Origin: Ferruginibacter sp.
Lineage (GTDB): Bacteria > Bacteroidota > Bacteroidia > Chitinophagales > Chitinophagaceae
Assembly: GCA_014379905.1 (NCBI GenBank)
Contig: JACMKX010000091.1
Coordinates: forward strand, 1 to 64,000
DNA: 64,000 nt
Direction: 5' to 3'
The notes under the pieces were generated by a model. It was not told the origin of the DNA, did no database searches, and saw only the letters and a list, made by a program, of their open reading frames with translations. Positions 35,256 to 43,665 of this stretch are shown one piece after another (positions within the stretch are counted from its first letter, which is position 1; the number at the start of each line of letters is the position of its first letter). A program made the position numbers and the translations under genes.

Positions 35256-35553
35256 TAGTAAATCTTATACAGCGTGAATCCATTGTTTTCCCCCGGAAAA
35301 ATAGTTGTAAAATAATTCAACCCCCAAAACGACCGGTTCACTATTCATTTGGTCTACTCCCCTGTCTTAGTACTTGACCTCGCCCCCACGTGACAATATT
35401 TTTGTGCTATCAATTACAAATTAGTAATGGAACGGTGAAGTAAATTTTACCTGAATAAATCGTTACGGGGTTTACAATACAAGGTTATAACCTGCCGGAG
35501 CAGGGTATAAAGCAATAGTATTTATTAAAATGATAAAAATTAAAATTTAAAAA
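35256..35553. other. Leader region of the epoxide hydrolase gene, no gene seen
   Basis: About 300 bases without a supported gene. I looked for the -24/-12 sigma54 pattern (TGGCAC-N5-TTGC) because a sigma54 activator is encoded just upstream, and found no good match. The last 30 bases before the ATG are A-rich. Confidence 0.5.
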
Positions 35554-36849
35554 ATGACAAAAACAACAAAAATCCTTGCCAGCACAATGCTTAGTGGAGC
35601 AATGGCTTTGCAGGGTACAATCAGTGTTGCACAAGGCGGACCAAATGAAGAAATACAGTCGGAAGAGGCGCTTCGGCCTTTTTATGCAAAGCTGCCGGAG
35701 GCAAGCGTTATGGATCTCCGCAAACGGGTAATGGAAACCAGGTGGCCAGATATGGAAACTGTCACTGATCAGTCGCAGGGCGCAAAACTTTCCAACATGA
35801 AGGACCTGATAAATTATTGGGGCACCGGCTACGACTGGAGAAGAGCAGAAGCCAAATTGAATGCTTACCCGCAATTCCTGACAAAGATCGACGGTGTAGA
35901 CATTCACTTCATTCACATCAAATCCAAACACAAAAATGCTATGCCACTTATTTTAACCCACGGGTGGCCGGGTTCAGTGTTTGAATTTATGAATGTTATC
36001 AAACCACTTACCAGTCCTACTGAATTTGGAGGTAAAGCCGAAGATGCTTTTGAGCTGGTCATTCCTTCTTTGCCCGGATTTGGTTTTTCGGGGAAACCTG
36101 CAGAAGCAGGGTGGAACAATGAACGAATTGCAAAGGCCTGGATCGTATTAATGGATCGCCTTGGATACAAACGTTATGTAGCACAGGGAGGCGACTGGGG
36201 TGCAGGCGTTATTCACAGCATGGCCATGCAGGCACCTCCCGGGTTATTGGCCATACATAGTAATTTACCGGCAACATTGCCAAATGAGGCCGGCATGGCA
36301 TTGGGTGGTAATGCTGCTCCCGAAGGATTTTCGGCAAAGGAACGGGCTTCTTTCGACCAGCTTAATAAGGCCATCAAGACAGGTTGGTTTACCTATAAAG
36401 CCACCATGGAGGCCCGCCCGCAAGGCGTAGGGTATGCCCTTGCAGATTCTCCCACCGGGCTTGCGGCATGGCTCTTCCTGCATCCCGGGTTCGAAAACTG
36501 GTCTTATGGAAAAGATACAGATCAGTTGCCAACAAAAGATGAAGTACTCGATGATATTTCGCTGTACTGGCTCACAGGTTCTGCTGCTTCTGCCGCAAAA
36601 ATCTATTGGGAAAACAGGAGCATAAATATTGTAAGTGCAGGCAGCATGAAATCTGACCAGGTAAAAATACCGGTGGCCATCACTACTTTTCCACAGGATG
36701 TGTATGCATCACCCGAAAGCTGGGCCCGTCGTGCTTTTAAAAACCTTATCTACTTTAACGAGGTGGAAAAGGGAGGACATTTTGCTGCCTGGGAGCAACC
36801 TGTATTATTCACCAATGAACTTCGTGCGGCATTTAAATCGCTGCGTTAG
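35554..36849 (+). CDS. Secreted epoxide hydrolase (EHN domain plus alpha/beta hydrolase)
   Basis: 431 residues with a signal peptide (to about VAQ, residue 27). The N-terminal EHN region (LRKRVMETRWPDMETVTDQS, YWGTGYDWRRAEAKLNAYPQ) is that of microsomal-type epoxide hydrolases. The hydrolase has the oxyanion motif HGWPGSVFE, nucleophile D214 in GGDWGAG and the base H409 in EKGGHFAAWEQP. It should open epoxides to diols, outside the cytoplasm. It is a single gene with its own terminator, and the second Asp-nucleophile hydrolase in the window. Confidence 0.9.
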   Translation: MTKTTKILASTMLSGAMALQGTISVAQGGPNEEIQSEEALRPFYAKLPEASVMDLRKRVMETRWPDMETVTDQSQGAKLSNMKDLINYWGTGYDWRRAEAKLNAYPQFLTKIDGVDIHFIHIKSKHKNAMPLILTHGWPGSVFEFMNVIKPLTSPTEFGGKAEDAFELVIPSLPGFGFSGKPAEAGWNNERIAKAWIVLMDRLGYKRYVAQGGDWGAGVIHSMAMQAPPGLLAIHSNLPATLPNEAGMALGGNAAPEGFSAKERASFDQLNKAIKTGWFTYKATMEARPQGVGYALADSPTGLAAWLFLHPGFENWSYGKDTDQLPTKDEVLDDISLYWLTGSAASAAKIYWENRSINIVSAGSMKSDQVKIPVAITTFPQDVYASPESWARRAFKNLIYFNEVEKGGHFAAWEQPVLFTNELRAAFKSLR

Positions 36850-36858
36850 ATACTATAT

Positions 36859-36893
36859 AAAGAGCGGCATGCCATCGGTGTCGCTCTTTTTTT
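36859..36893 (+). terminator. Hairpin terminator after epoxide hydrolase gene
   Basis: Stem AAAGAGCG/CGCTCTTT (36859-36866 with 36882-36889) followed by a T run. Confidence 0.88.
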
Positions 36894-36958
36894 TAAACGC
36901 ATCATCAAATAAAACCGGGCAAACCGGCATACATTTTTGGTATTAAATAATTAATAAA

Positions 36959-37369
36959 ATGAAAAAGAAAATAAACTTAACCGGCTATTTTATTTTGATA
37001 ATTGTGCTATCAGCATTTATTATTTCCTGTTCCACCTCTCAAAAAAAGGAGGGGGTAACCCGCACACTGCTTCAGCGTCATGACCTGGGCATACCCGGAC
37101 GGGAGGCCATTCAAATGCTCATTGAACTGGGCCCGGGCGTAGTGGCCGGTAATCACAAGCACCCGGGTGAAGAAGTTATTTACGTTACCCAGGGGTCGCT
37201 TGAATACCAGCTGGAGGGAAAGCCCCCTGTTACGCTTAACGTGGGAGATGTGTTGTTTGTACCCGCCGGAACGATCCACTCAGCAAAAAATGTTGGTTCC
37301 GGCACAGGGGCAGAACTCGCTACATATATAGTAGAGAAAGACAAGGAACTTGTGATGATGGTGAAATGA
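36959..37369 (+). CDS. Cupin-domain lipoprotein
   Basis: 136 residues. The N-terminus ends in the lipobox FIISC (Cys about 24). Both cupin motifs are complete: HKHPGEEVIYVTQG and GDVLFVPAGTIHSAKN, giving three His and one Glu for a metal. Small single-domain cupins of this kind bind a metal and act as isomerases, dioxygenases or quercetinase-like proteins; the substrate is unknown. It is convergent with rng. Confidence 0.88.
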   Translation: MKKKINLTGYFILIIVLSAFIISCSTSQKKEGVTRTLLQRHDLGIPGREAIQMLIELGPGVVAGNHKHPGEEVIYVTQGSLEYQLEGKPPVTLNVGDVLFVPAGTIHSAKNVGSGTGAELATYIVEKDKELVMMVK

Positions 37370-37378
37370 ATGTTTAAA

Positions 37379-37440
37379 GTCGGGACCAAAGGTCAAACCT
37401 GTAAAAAAAACATGAAACGGGTCTCACCTTTGGTCCCGAC
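37379..37440. repeat. 15-base perfect inverted repeat between cupin and rng genes
   Basis: GTCGGGACCAAAGGT (37379-37393) and ACCTTTGGTCCCGAC (37426-37440) are exact reverse complements around a 32-base spacer. The right arm TGGTCCCGACCCTA recurs at 21381-21394 beside the rng fossil. It has no T run of its own. Confidence 0.85.
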
Positions 37441-37443
37441 CCT

Positions 37444-37481
37444 AAGTAAAAAGTCCCCGATTTACCAGGGGCTTTTTACTT
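37444..37481. terminator. Bidirectional terminator between cupin gene and rng
   Basis: AAGTAAAAAG-T-CCCC pairs with GGGGCTTTTTACTT with one bulged T. Both strands end in T-rich tracts, so it can stop both the cupin transcript and the convergent rng transcript. Confidence 0.85.
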
Positions 37482-37487
37482 ATATTT

Positions 37488-39035
37488 TTATAGTTTGATC
37501 TCCTCATCACTGTCATCAAAAAACCTGAATTCCGTTAAGTGATAAGTGCTGTTGGATTTAACCTTAATTTTTTGTTTGTATTTCCAACTCCATTTAAATC
37601 TTCGGCTGGGGAAACCTGATGTGAGGTATGTATACAAAATAGGATGAACTTCTATCGTTAACCCTTTATGCTTCTGCATGATGAGGTAACTGAGGTTCTT
37701 GGCTATCTCATCTTCCAATATTAAAGTTGAAGAAATTTTACCGGTGCCGTCACAGCTTGGGCAAACCTCGCTGGTATTGATGTTCATTTCCGGCTTCATT
37801 CGCTGGCGGGTGATCTGCATCAAACCAAATTTGGTAATGGGCAATACGGCATGTTTTGCCCTGTCTGGCCGCATAAACTGGTCCATGGCATCGGCCAGTT
37901 TCTTTTTGTTTTCCAGCAACTTCATATCAATGAAGTCAACCACAATAATTCCACCCAGGTCACGCAACCTTAGCTGGCGGGCAATTTCTTCAGCCGCTTC
38001 CAGGTTGGTTTCCAATGCATTTTGTTCCTGGTTATTGCTCACACTTTTGTAACCGCTATTTACATCAATTACATGCAGGGCTTCGGTGTGTTCAATAATA
38101 AGGTAGGCCCCACTTGGCATATTTACTGTTTTACCAAACGCAGCTTTAACCTGCTTGGTAATACCGTAACTGTCAAAAATAGACTGGCCATTGTTGTAAT
38201 AGGAAACTATATCGGCTTTATCCGGCGCAATACGTTGAATATAATTTTTTGTATCAGCGAAAATATTCTTGTCGTTCACCACAATTCGGTTGAACTCTGC
38301 ACTCAGCAGGTCACGCAGCATGCTATTGGTTTTGCCTTGCTCGCTTAAAATTTTTGCAGGAGCCACGGCACCTTTCAAATTTTCCTGAATGGTTTTCCAG
38401 GTGGCAACCAAACTCAGCAGATCGTCATGTAGCTCGGCAGTATGTTTGCCTTCTGCAGCAGTACGAACAATAACCCCTAAGTTTTTAGGTTTAATTGCTT
38501 CTATAATTTTTTGCAGTCTTTTTCTTTCATCGCTGGAATGGATCTTACGACTCACCGCAACAATGTCGTTGAAAGGGGTTACCACCACGTACCTGCCTGG
38601 CAGGGATAATTCGCAGCTCAGGCGCGGGCCTTTGGCAGCAATGGGTTCTTTTAAAATTTGAACGAGAATGTTGGGTCTTCCGTTGAGTACTTCGGTGATC
38701 TTACCGGTTTTAATGATTTCCGGTTCTACTTTGAATTTTCCAAAATCAAAAGCATCTTCCGATCTTTCGGCCTGGGCCTGGTTGGTAAATTTGAGGATTG
38801 ATCTGACATAGGGGCTCAGATCGGTGTAATGAAGAAAAGCGTCTTTTTCAAAACCTACTTCTACAAATGCGGCGTTGAGGCCGGGGATCAGTTTTTTTAC
38901 TTTTCCAAGATAAAGGTCCCCCACGGCAAAGTTAGCATCCGCTTTTTCGCTGTGCAACTCTACCAGTTTCTTATCTTCCAACAGGGCAATCTCAACCCCC
39001 TGCGGCAATGCATTAATGATCAGTTCCTTGGTCAA
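37488..39035 (-). CDS. rng: Ribonuclease G (Rne/Rng family)
   Basis: 515 residues starting with TTG at 39035 (MTKELIINALPQGVEIALLE); no ATG lies close upstream in frame. An S1 RNA-binding domain covers about 35-125 (VGDLYLGKVKKLIPGLNAAF, DAFLHYTD). The catalytic region has IIVVDFIDMKLLENKK, with the metal-binding Asp residues, and the zinc-link type CPSCDGTGK. Family members cut single-stranded 5' regions of RNA and mature 16S rRNA. The C-terminal 40 codons are the source, or a relative, of the fragments at 21260-21560. Confidence 0.93.
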   Translation of the reverse strand: MTKELIINALPQGVEIALLEDKKLVELHSEKADANFAVGDLYLGKVKKLIPGLNAAFVEVGFEKDAFLHYTDLSPYVRSILKFTNQAQAERSEDAFDFGKFKVEPEIIKTGKITEVLNGRPNILVQILKEPIAAKGPRLSCELSLPGRYVVVTPFNDIVAVSRKIHSSDERKRLQKIIEAIKPKNLGVIVRTAAEGKHTAELHDDLLSLVATWKTIQENLKGAVAPAKILSEQGKTNSMLRDLLSAEFNRIVVNDKNIFADTKNYIQRIAPDKADIVSYYNNGQSIFDSYGITKQVKAAFGKTVNMPSGAYLIIEHTEALHVIDVNSGYKSVSNNQEQNALETNLEAAEEIARQLRLRDLGGIIVVDFIDMKLLENKKKLADAMDQFMRPDRAKHAVLPITKFGLMQITRQRMKPEMNINTSEVCPSCDGTGKISSTLILEDEIAKNLSYLIMQKHKGLTIEVHPILYTYLTSGFPSRRFKWSWKYKQKIKVKSNSTYHLTEFRFFDDSDEEIKL

Positions 39036-39147
39036 AGTGTAAAAAATTTTCCGATATCACTTGTGGCACATTGTAGAGAAACCACAAACGGCATGGTACA
39101 TACTGCCATAGCAGGTAGGGTATACGCATACTTACATATAGAGGAGT

Positions 39148-39171
39148 GTCCCCCGATGATCATCGGGGGAC
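39148..39171. repeat. 24-base perfect palindrome upstream of rng
   Basis: The 24 bases have arms GTCCCCCGATGA and TCATCGGGGGAC with no loop, so RNA of either strand could fold back completely. It lies between the 29-residue protein gene (stop at 39188) and the rng start at 39035. No T run follows on the minus strand, so a processing or attenuation site is as likely as a terminator. Confidence 0.85.
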
Positions 39172-39187
39172 TAGTTATAAAAAGAAA

Positions 39188-39277
39188 TTATTTCTTCTTA
39201 TGACGGTTTTTTCTCAAACGCTTTTTGCGTTTATGAGTTGCGATTTTATGACGTTTTCTTTTTTTACCACAAGGCAT
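39188..39277 (-). CDS. 29-residue basic protein, AURKAIP1/COX24 (mS38-like) type
   Basis: The frame reads MPCGKKRKRHKIATHKRKKR, then nine more basic residues ending RHKKK. More than half of the residues are Lys, Arg or His. The KRxRHKxxxHKxKKRxRxxR pattern is that of the small AURKAIP1/COX24 (DUF1713) domain, related to mitochondrial ribosomal protein mS38; tiny proteins like it are found across Bacteroidota beside ribosome-related genes. It is likely a ribosomal component. It lies upstream of rng on the same strand and would be missed by length filters. Confidence 0.8.
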   Translation of the reverse strand: MPCGKKRKRHKIATHKRKKRLRKNRHKKK

Positions 39278-39338
39278 GATAAATAATTTTTGTTTTGAAT
39301 AAATAAATTAAAATATGTTGTTCTTCTTCTAAGCTTTT

Positions 39339-40187
39339 TTATTTAAGGACAGCGATCCGTTCGTCTACCTGTTTGCTGTAAGCTGGTTCGTTAACCATGC
39401 GCTTACTTATATTATACCATTTTACCGCTTCCGCTTTGTTGCCATGGGCAGCATAAGTATCTGCTAAAAATGCAACGGCTTCCAGGTTTGTTGGCTGAGC
39501 GGCCACTACTTTTTGAAAACGCTCAATTGCTTTATCATACTGCCCGGAAACAAATCCACCTACTCCCAGTACAAACTGCGCTTTCATATTGGTAGAATCT
39601 TTCCTTACAACTCCCAGCAGTTCCTGTATTCCCTTCATGGTTTGCTGCGGATCGCCGCTTCGCCCCTTTCCAAAAACATAGCAACTTCCCAGTCCGATCC
39701 TCAGATCATCGTTGTTTGGATTTAGTTTAATAGCCCTTTCAAATAACTCGATTGCTGTTGTTGATTTCCAATTCAATTTAGCTGCATCATGTTCCGCTCT
39801 CAGGTTCTCTAAAAATAATTGGGCTGCAAAGGTGAGGTTTTTTTCTGAATTATCCAACTTAGCTTCTTCGGAAATGTAATAAGCATAAGGCTCAAACAGT
39901 TTTGCACTGTCTTTCCAAAAATTTGCCAGGCCGCCAAATGCCTGTTTCTGCTGGGTGGGTACATCGCCACGGGTAATGCCATTCTTTAATTCTGTTACAT
40001 ACAAGAGCTGTTCGGGAGGAAGTTGCCCGGTAACGCTGTCTACAAAATGTTGAATATCAAAATTTTGTACAGTAGCTACCGTTTCAGTAGCAGCCAGCTG
40101 CTTTTTTGGAACACTGGTGCGTCCAAATTGAAAAATAAGGAATGTTAATGCAAGTCCGGTAACGGCTAAAATGATAGGTTGCTTCAC
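39339..40187 (-). CDS. Membrane-anchored TPR protein
   Basis: 282 residues beginning with GTG at 40187. An N-terminal membrane anchor (IILAVTGLALTFLIFQF) is followed by at least three TPR units (AIELFERAIKLNPNNDDLRI, AQFVLGVGGFVSGQYDKAIE, AVAFLADTYAAHGNKAEAVK). Such proteins scaffold protein complexes, here in the periplasm. It lies between HU and the 29-residue gene in the rng-HU-mutY neighbourhood. No specific partner can be named. Confidence 0.75.
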   Translation of the reverse strand: MKQPIILAVTGLALTFLIFQFGRTSVPKKQLAATETVATVQNFDIQHFVDSVTGQLPPEQLLYVTELKNGITRGDVPTQQKQAFGGLANFWKDSAKLFEPYAYYISEEAKLDNSEKNLTFAAQLFLENLRAEHDAAKLNWKSTTAIELFERAIKLNPNNDDLRIGLGSCYVFGKGRSGDPQQTMKGIQELLGVVRKDSTNMKAQFVLGVGGFVSGQYDKAIERFQKVVAAQPTNLEAVAFLADTYAAHGNKAEAVKWYNISKRMVNEPAYSKQVDERIAVLK

Positions 40188-40217
40188 GTTAAAAACAAAT
40201 TGAGGCGCAAAGTTACA

Positions 40218-40541
40218 CTAACCGTCGTTCTCATCTTCCAGTTTTGGGATTTCTTTTATGCTGTCGCTGGTTTTGATGTCCTGTACAAATTCTTTGGCAG
40301 GTTTAAAGGCGGGAATAAAATGCTCGGGTATAGAAACTGCGATGTTTTTTTTGATATTACGTCCTATCTTGGCCGCCCGTTTTTTAATAATAAAACTGCC
40401 AAAACCCCTGATATACAGGTTTTCACCGCTTGCCAGGGTAGATTTTATTTCTTTAAACATGGTTTCAAGCGTTACCAAAACATCTACTTTTGGTATTCCG
40501 GTTTTATCGGAAATCTTACTGATAAGGTCTGCCTTTCTCAT
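40218..40541 (-). CDS. HU/IHF-family DNA-binding protein
   Basis: 107 residues. MRKADLISKISDKTGIPKVD and the arm region GENLYIRGFGSFIIKKRAAK with IGRNIKK are the HU/IHF fold; the flanking Pro (VSIPEHFIPAFKP) that intercalates into DNA is present. An acidic C-terminal tail (KEIPKLEDENDG) extends past the usual 90 residues. It is divergent from mutY, and the HU-mutY-ssb-gldE-gldD order is familiar in Bacteroidota. Confidence 0.9.
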   Translation of the reverse strand: MRKADLISKISDKTGIPKVDVLVTLETMFKEIKSTLASGENLYIRGFGSFIIKKRAAKIGRNIKKNIAVSIPEHFIPAFKPAKEFVQDIKTSDSIKEIPKLEDENDG

Positions 40542-40609
40542 ATAAAAGAATTTAGATGTTCAATTTAGTGTTTTTTTTTATTAATACAAAAAACGGGCCT
40601 GATAATCAA

Positions 40610-40617
40610 TAGGTTTG
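40610..40617 (+). promoter_or_regulatory. -7 promoter element (TAnnTTTG) of mutY
   Basis: TAGGTTTG matches the Bacteroidota -7 consensus and lies 22 bases before the ATG at 40640. No clear -33 TTTG partner. Confidence 0.4.
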
Positions 40618-40639
40618 TGTATAGCGTATTTATATATTT

Positions 40640-41710
40640 ATGACGAAAAATAGTAATAAGCCATTTTTTACCCACGCATTGATGGGCTGGAACAGGGATA
40701 TCAACGACCGGCTAATGCCCTGGAAGGGCGAAAAAGATCCCTATAAGATATGGCTTAGCGAGATCATTTTACAGCAAACAAGGGTGGAGCAGGGCTGGGA
40801 ATATTACCTGCGTTTTGTGAAGAAATTCCCCACTGTTAGCAAACTGGCAGCTGCAAAAGACGACGCAGTATTTAAATTATGGGAAGGTTTGGGATATTAT
40901 AGCCGCTGCAGGAATTTGCTGGCATCTGCCCGCTATATAAATGAAAACCTGGGCGGAAAATTCCCATGTAACTATGATGACATTGTACAACTGAAAGGTG
41001 TTGGGCCCTACACTGCATCGGCCATAGCGTCTTTTGCCTTTAACCTGCCGTTTGCAGTTGTGGATGGAAATGTGAACCGGGTACTGGCCCGTTTTTTTGG
41101 TATCTCCACCCCCATTGATAGTACAGAGGGCAAAAAAAATTTTTCTGTATTGGCGCAGGAATTGCTTGACCTACAGGCACCTGGATTGTACAACCAGGCC
41201 ATAATGGATTTTGGCGCCACGGTTTGTAAACCACAATTGCCGATTTGTGCAGAATGTATATTGAGTAAACAGTGCGCTGCATACAATACGGGCAAAGTGC
41301 ACGAACTGCCGGTAAAGGAAAAGAAGATTATTAAAAAGACACGTTGGTTTTATTACGTGTTGATGGAAAAAGAAGGCAGGTTTTTTGTCCGGAAAAGAGA
41401 AGGAAAAGATATCTGGCAAAACCTGCACGAATTTATACTGGTAGAATGGCCTGGTAAAATAGCTGTAACAGAACTGATGCAAACGGTGGAATTTAAAAGT
41501 GTAGTGCAATCGAAAATAAAACTGCTGGAACTGTCAGAAGAATACAAACAACAGCTCACGCATCAAACCATTCATGCCCTGTTTATACATTTAAAAATGA
41601 CAGGAGGAAAAGAGCCAAAAGGGTATGAATTGATGGAAGTTAAAAATTTAAAACGGAAGGCTTTTCCACGCCTGCTGAACCATTTTTTAGCCCATAAAGG
41701 TTGGAAATAA
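40640..41710 (+). CDS. mutY: A/G-specific adenine DNA glycosylase
   Basis: 356 residues. The catalytic E41 lies in WLSEIILQQTRVEQ, the helix-hairpin-helix is LKGVGPYTASAIA, and the catalytic Asp is D142 in VVDGNVNRVLARFFG. The iron-sulphur cluster ligands are C196, C203, C206 and C212 (spacing 6-2-5). A C-terminal NUDIX-like domain (from about 235) recognises 8-oxoG. It removes A paired with 8-oxoG. It is first in the run mutY, ssb, gldE, gldD. Confidence 0.95.
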   Translation: MTKNSNKPFFTHALMGWNRDINDRLMPWKGEKDPYKIWLSEIILQQTRVEQGWEYYLRFVKKFPTVSKLAAAKDDAVFKLWEGLGYYSRCRNLLASARYINENLGGKFPCNYDDIVQLKGVGPYTASAIASFAFNLPFAVVDGNVNRVLARFFGISTPIDSTEGKKNFSVLAQELLDLQAPGLYNQAIMDFGATVCKPQLPICAECILSKQCAAYNTGKVHELPVKEKKIIKKTRWFYYVLMEKEGRFFVRKREGKDIWQNLHEFILVEWPGKIAVTELMQTVEFKSVVQSKIKLLELSEEYKQQLTHQTIHALFIHLKMTGGKEPKGYELMEVKNLKRKAFPRLLNHFLAHKGWK

Positions 41711-41816
41711 TGACTAAAAATGACAATAATGAGGGGAGCAATAAATTGGAAAAATTGTATCTTTAAATTGTTGACCAGCGTTAGGAACCGATAAGCAAAT
41801 ACATAAATAAAAAATT

Positions 41817-42263
41817 ATGAGAGGCGTAAACAGGGTAATGCTAATAGGCAACTTGGGAAAAGATCCGGATATACAATTTTTGGAAGGAAATATTGGTGTG
41901 GCGAAATTTTCACTGGCAACTACGGAGACTTACAAGGACCGCAGTGGGAAATTAATTTCACAAACGGAGTGGCACACAGTAGTTTTGTGGAGAGGGCTCG
42001 CAGAACTGGCGCAAAAATACCTGCACCGCGGCAGCCTGGTATACATAGAAGGACGTTTAAAAACAAGGAGTTGGGAAGATAAGGAAGGCAATAAAAAATT
42101 TGCTACCGAAGTGGTGGGTGACAACCTGATTATGCTGGACAAAAGGAATGAAGGAGGCCAGGGACCTGGTTTTGAAGGAATGGAAAATAATCCCACGCCC
42201 GGTGATGGCGACATTCCGGATGCTCCGGATGAAACACAAGGACCAGAACGATTACCATTTTAA
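41817..42263 (+). CDS. ssb: Single-stranded DNA-binding protein
   Basis: 148 residues. The OB-fold covers about 1-110 (RVMLIGNLGKDPDIQF, EWHTVVLWRGLAELAQKYL, GSLVYIEGRLKTRSWEDKEG). The tail is short and ends GPERLPF; it keeps the final Pro-Phe used to dock partner proteins, but the usual acidic residues next to it are replaced by Glu-Arg-Leu, with the acidic stretch further back (DGDIPDAPDE). It lies between mutY and gldE as in other Bacteroidota. Confidence 0.93.
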   Translation: MRGVNRVMLIGNLGKDPDIQFLEGNIGVAKFSLATTETYKDRSGKLISQTEWHTVVLWRGLAELAQKYLHRGSLVYIEGRLKTRSWEDKEGNKKFATEVVGDNLIMLDKRNEGGQGPGFEGMENNPTPGDGDIPDAPDETQGPERLPF

Positions 42264-42317
42264 TTCAATGTAAAATAAAACTGCCACGGCAGTATAGCTC
42301 ACCAAAACAAAACAAAG

Positions 42318-43664
42318 TTGGACTACCATTCGGCCATTCAAACTGCAGGACTATTTCCATTATTATCTGTGTTACCCGCAACAGCTACGATTATTTTACT
42401 CATTATTGCATTTTTGTTATTCCTGCTTTCCTTTTTTATTGCGGGCAGCGAAGTGGCCTTGTTCTCACTAACATCTAAAGATCTTAATCTCCTTAAAACA
42501 AAACGGCAACCGTCTTTCCGGCGAATTGTTCATTTGCTCGAGCAGCCTAAAATATTGCAGGCATCTATGCTTATGGCCAATATTTTTGTAAACCTGGGCG
42601 CTATTTTAGTTACCAACTTCCTGATCAATAATTTTTTATCTGAAACAAATATTTCCCCTGTTCTACTCCTTATTATAAAAATTGTAGCCATTTCTATTTT
42701 CCTGGTTTTGGTAGTAGAAGTATTACCAAAAGTGTGGGCAGCACATCATAAAGTATGGTTTGCGGCATCGGCTTCCTTAATATTGGAAATATTCAACAGT
42801 CTTTTTTACGGGCTCAGTAAAAGGGTGGTGAGCTTTACAGAAAGTATTGATAAAAAAATCGGTGGAGACAGGTCTTCGTCTATGGATAACAGTAACCTGG
42901 ATTACGCTATCGACCTGCTTCCGGAACATGAAGCCACTACGGAAGAAAAACAGATATTAAAAGGTATCCGCAAATTTGGCGACATAGAAGTAAAACAGAT
43001 CATGCGCACCCGTATGGATGTGAGCGGTATTGAACACAGCAGCAGGTTTTCTGATGTTATAAAAAAAGTAGAGGCATTGCATTACTCCCGCCTGCCTGTA
43101 TATAATAGCAGCCTGGACGACATTTCAGGCATGTTGCACACCAAAGATCTGGTGCCTTATATTAGTGAAGCGGATGATTTTAACTGGCATTCCATCATCC
43201 GAAAACCTTATTTTGTACATGAACAAAAACTAATTGAGGACCTGTTGCAGGAATTTCGCAGCAAGCGCATTCACTTTGCAATTGTGGTAGACGAGTTTGG
43301 TGGTACATCCGGTATTGTTAGCCTGGAAGATATCATGGAAGAGATCATTGGTGAAATAAAAGATGAATTTGATGATGAAGAAAGCGTTAACAAAAAATTA
43401 GATGATCACAATTATATCTTTGAAGGTAAGTTCATGATCAACGATGCCTGCAAGGCCATGAACCTGCCCGTTGATACTTTTGACAACCTTAGAGGCGACA
43501 GTGATTCGGTGGCAGGCCTGGTGTTGGAAATTGCAGGAGAGTTTCCACAGGTTAATACACCGCTGGTAAGCGGGGATTTTACTTTCATTCCCCTCGACAT
43601 AAATAAGAACAGGATCGATAAGGTTAAAATAATTATTCAATCAAAAGCATTGCAAGACACATAA
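42318..43664 (+). CDS. gldE: Gliding motility-associated protein GldE (CNNM/CBS/CorC type)
   Basis: 448 residues starting with TTG at 42318. The CNNM transmembrane domain (about 25-190) begins with LLIIAFLLFLLSFFIAGSEV; a CBS pair follows (IMRTRMDVSGIEHSSRFSDV, FAIVVDEFGGTSGIVSLEDI) and a C-terminal CorC/HlyC transporter-associated domain. GldE works with GldD in gliding and type IX secretion, though the mechanism is not settled. Its stop is one base from the gldD start region, so the two are coupled. Confidence 0.9.
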   Translation: MDYHSAIQTAGLFPLLSVLPATATIILLIIAFLLFLLSFFIAGSEVALFSLTSKDLNLLKTKRQPSFRRIVHLLEQPKILQASMLMANIFVNLGAILVTNFLINNFLSETNISPVLLLIIKIVAISIFLVLVVEVLPKVWAAHHKVWFAASASLILEIFNSLFYGLSKRVVSFTESIDKKIGGDRSSSMDNSNLDYAIDLLPEHEATTEEKQILKGIRKFGDIEVKQIMRTRMDVSGIEHSSRFSDVIKKVEALHYSRLPVYNSSLDDISGMLHTKDLVPYISEADDFNWHSIIRKPYFVHEQKLIEDLLQEFRSKRIHFAIVVDEFGGTSGIVSLEDIMEEIIGEIKDEFDDEESVNKKLDDHNYIFEGKFMINDACKAMNLPVDTFDNLRGDSDSVAGLVLEIAGEFPQVNTPLVSGDFTFIPLDINKNRIDKVKIIIQSKALQDT

Positions 43665-43665
43665 A

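Noticed and set aside
35256-35553. Possible sigma54 promoter before the epoxide hydrolase gene, suggested by the sigma54 activator upstream
   Set aside because: No TGGCAC-N5-TTGC pattern with acceptable match was found by eye.
40218-40541. HU-like gene as part of a mobile element
   Set aside because: It lies in the familiar HU-mutY-ssb-gld neighbourhood and has normal composition.
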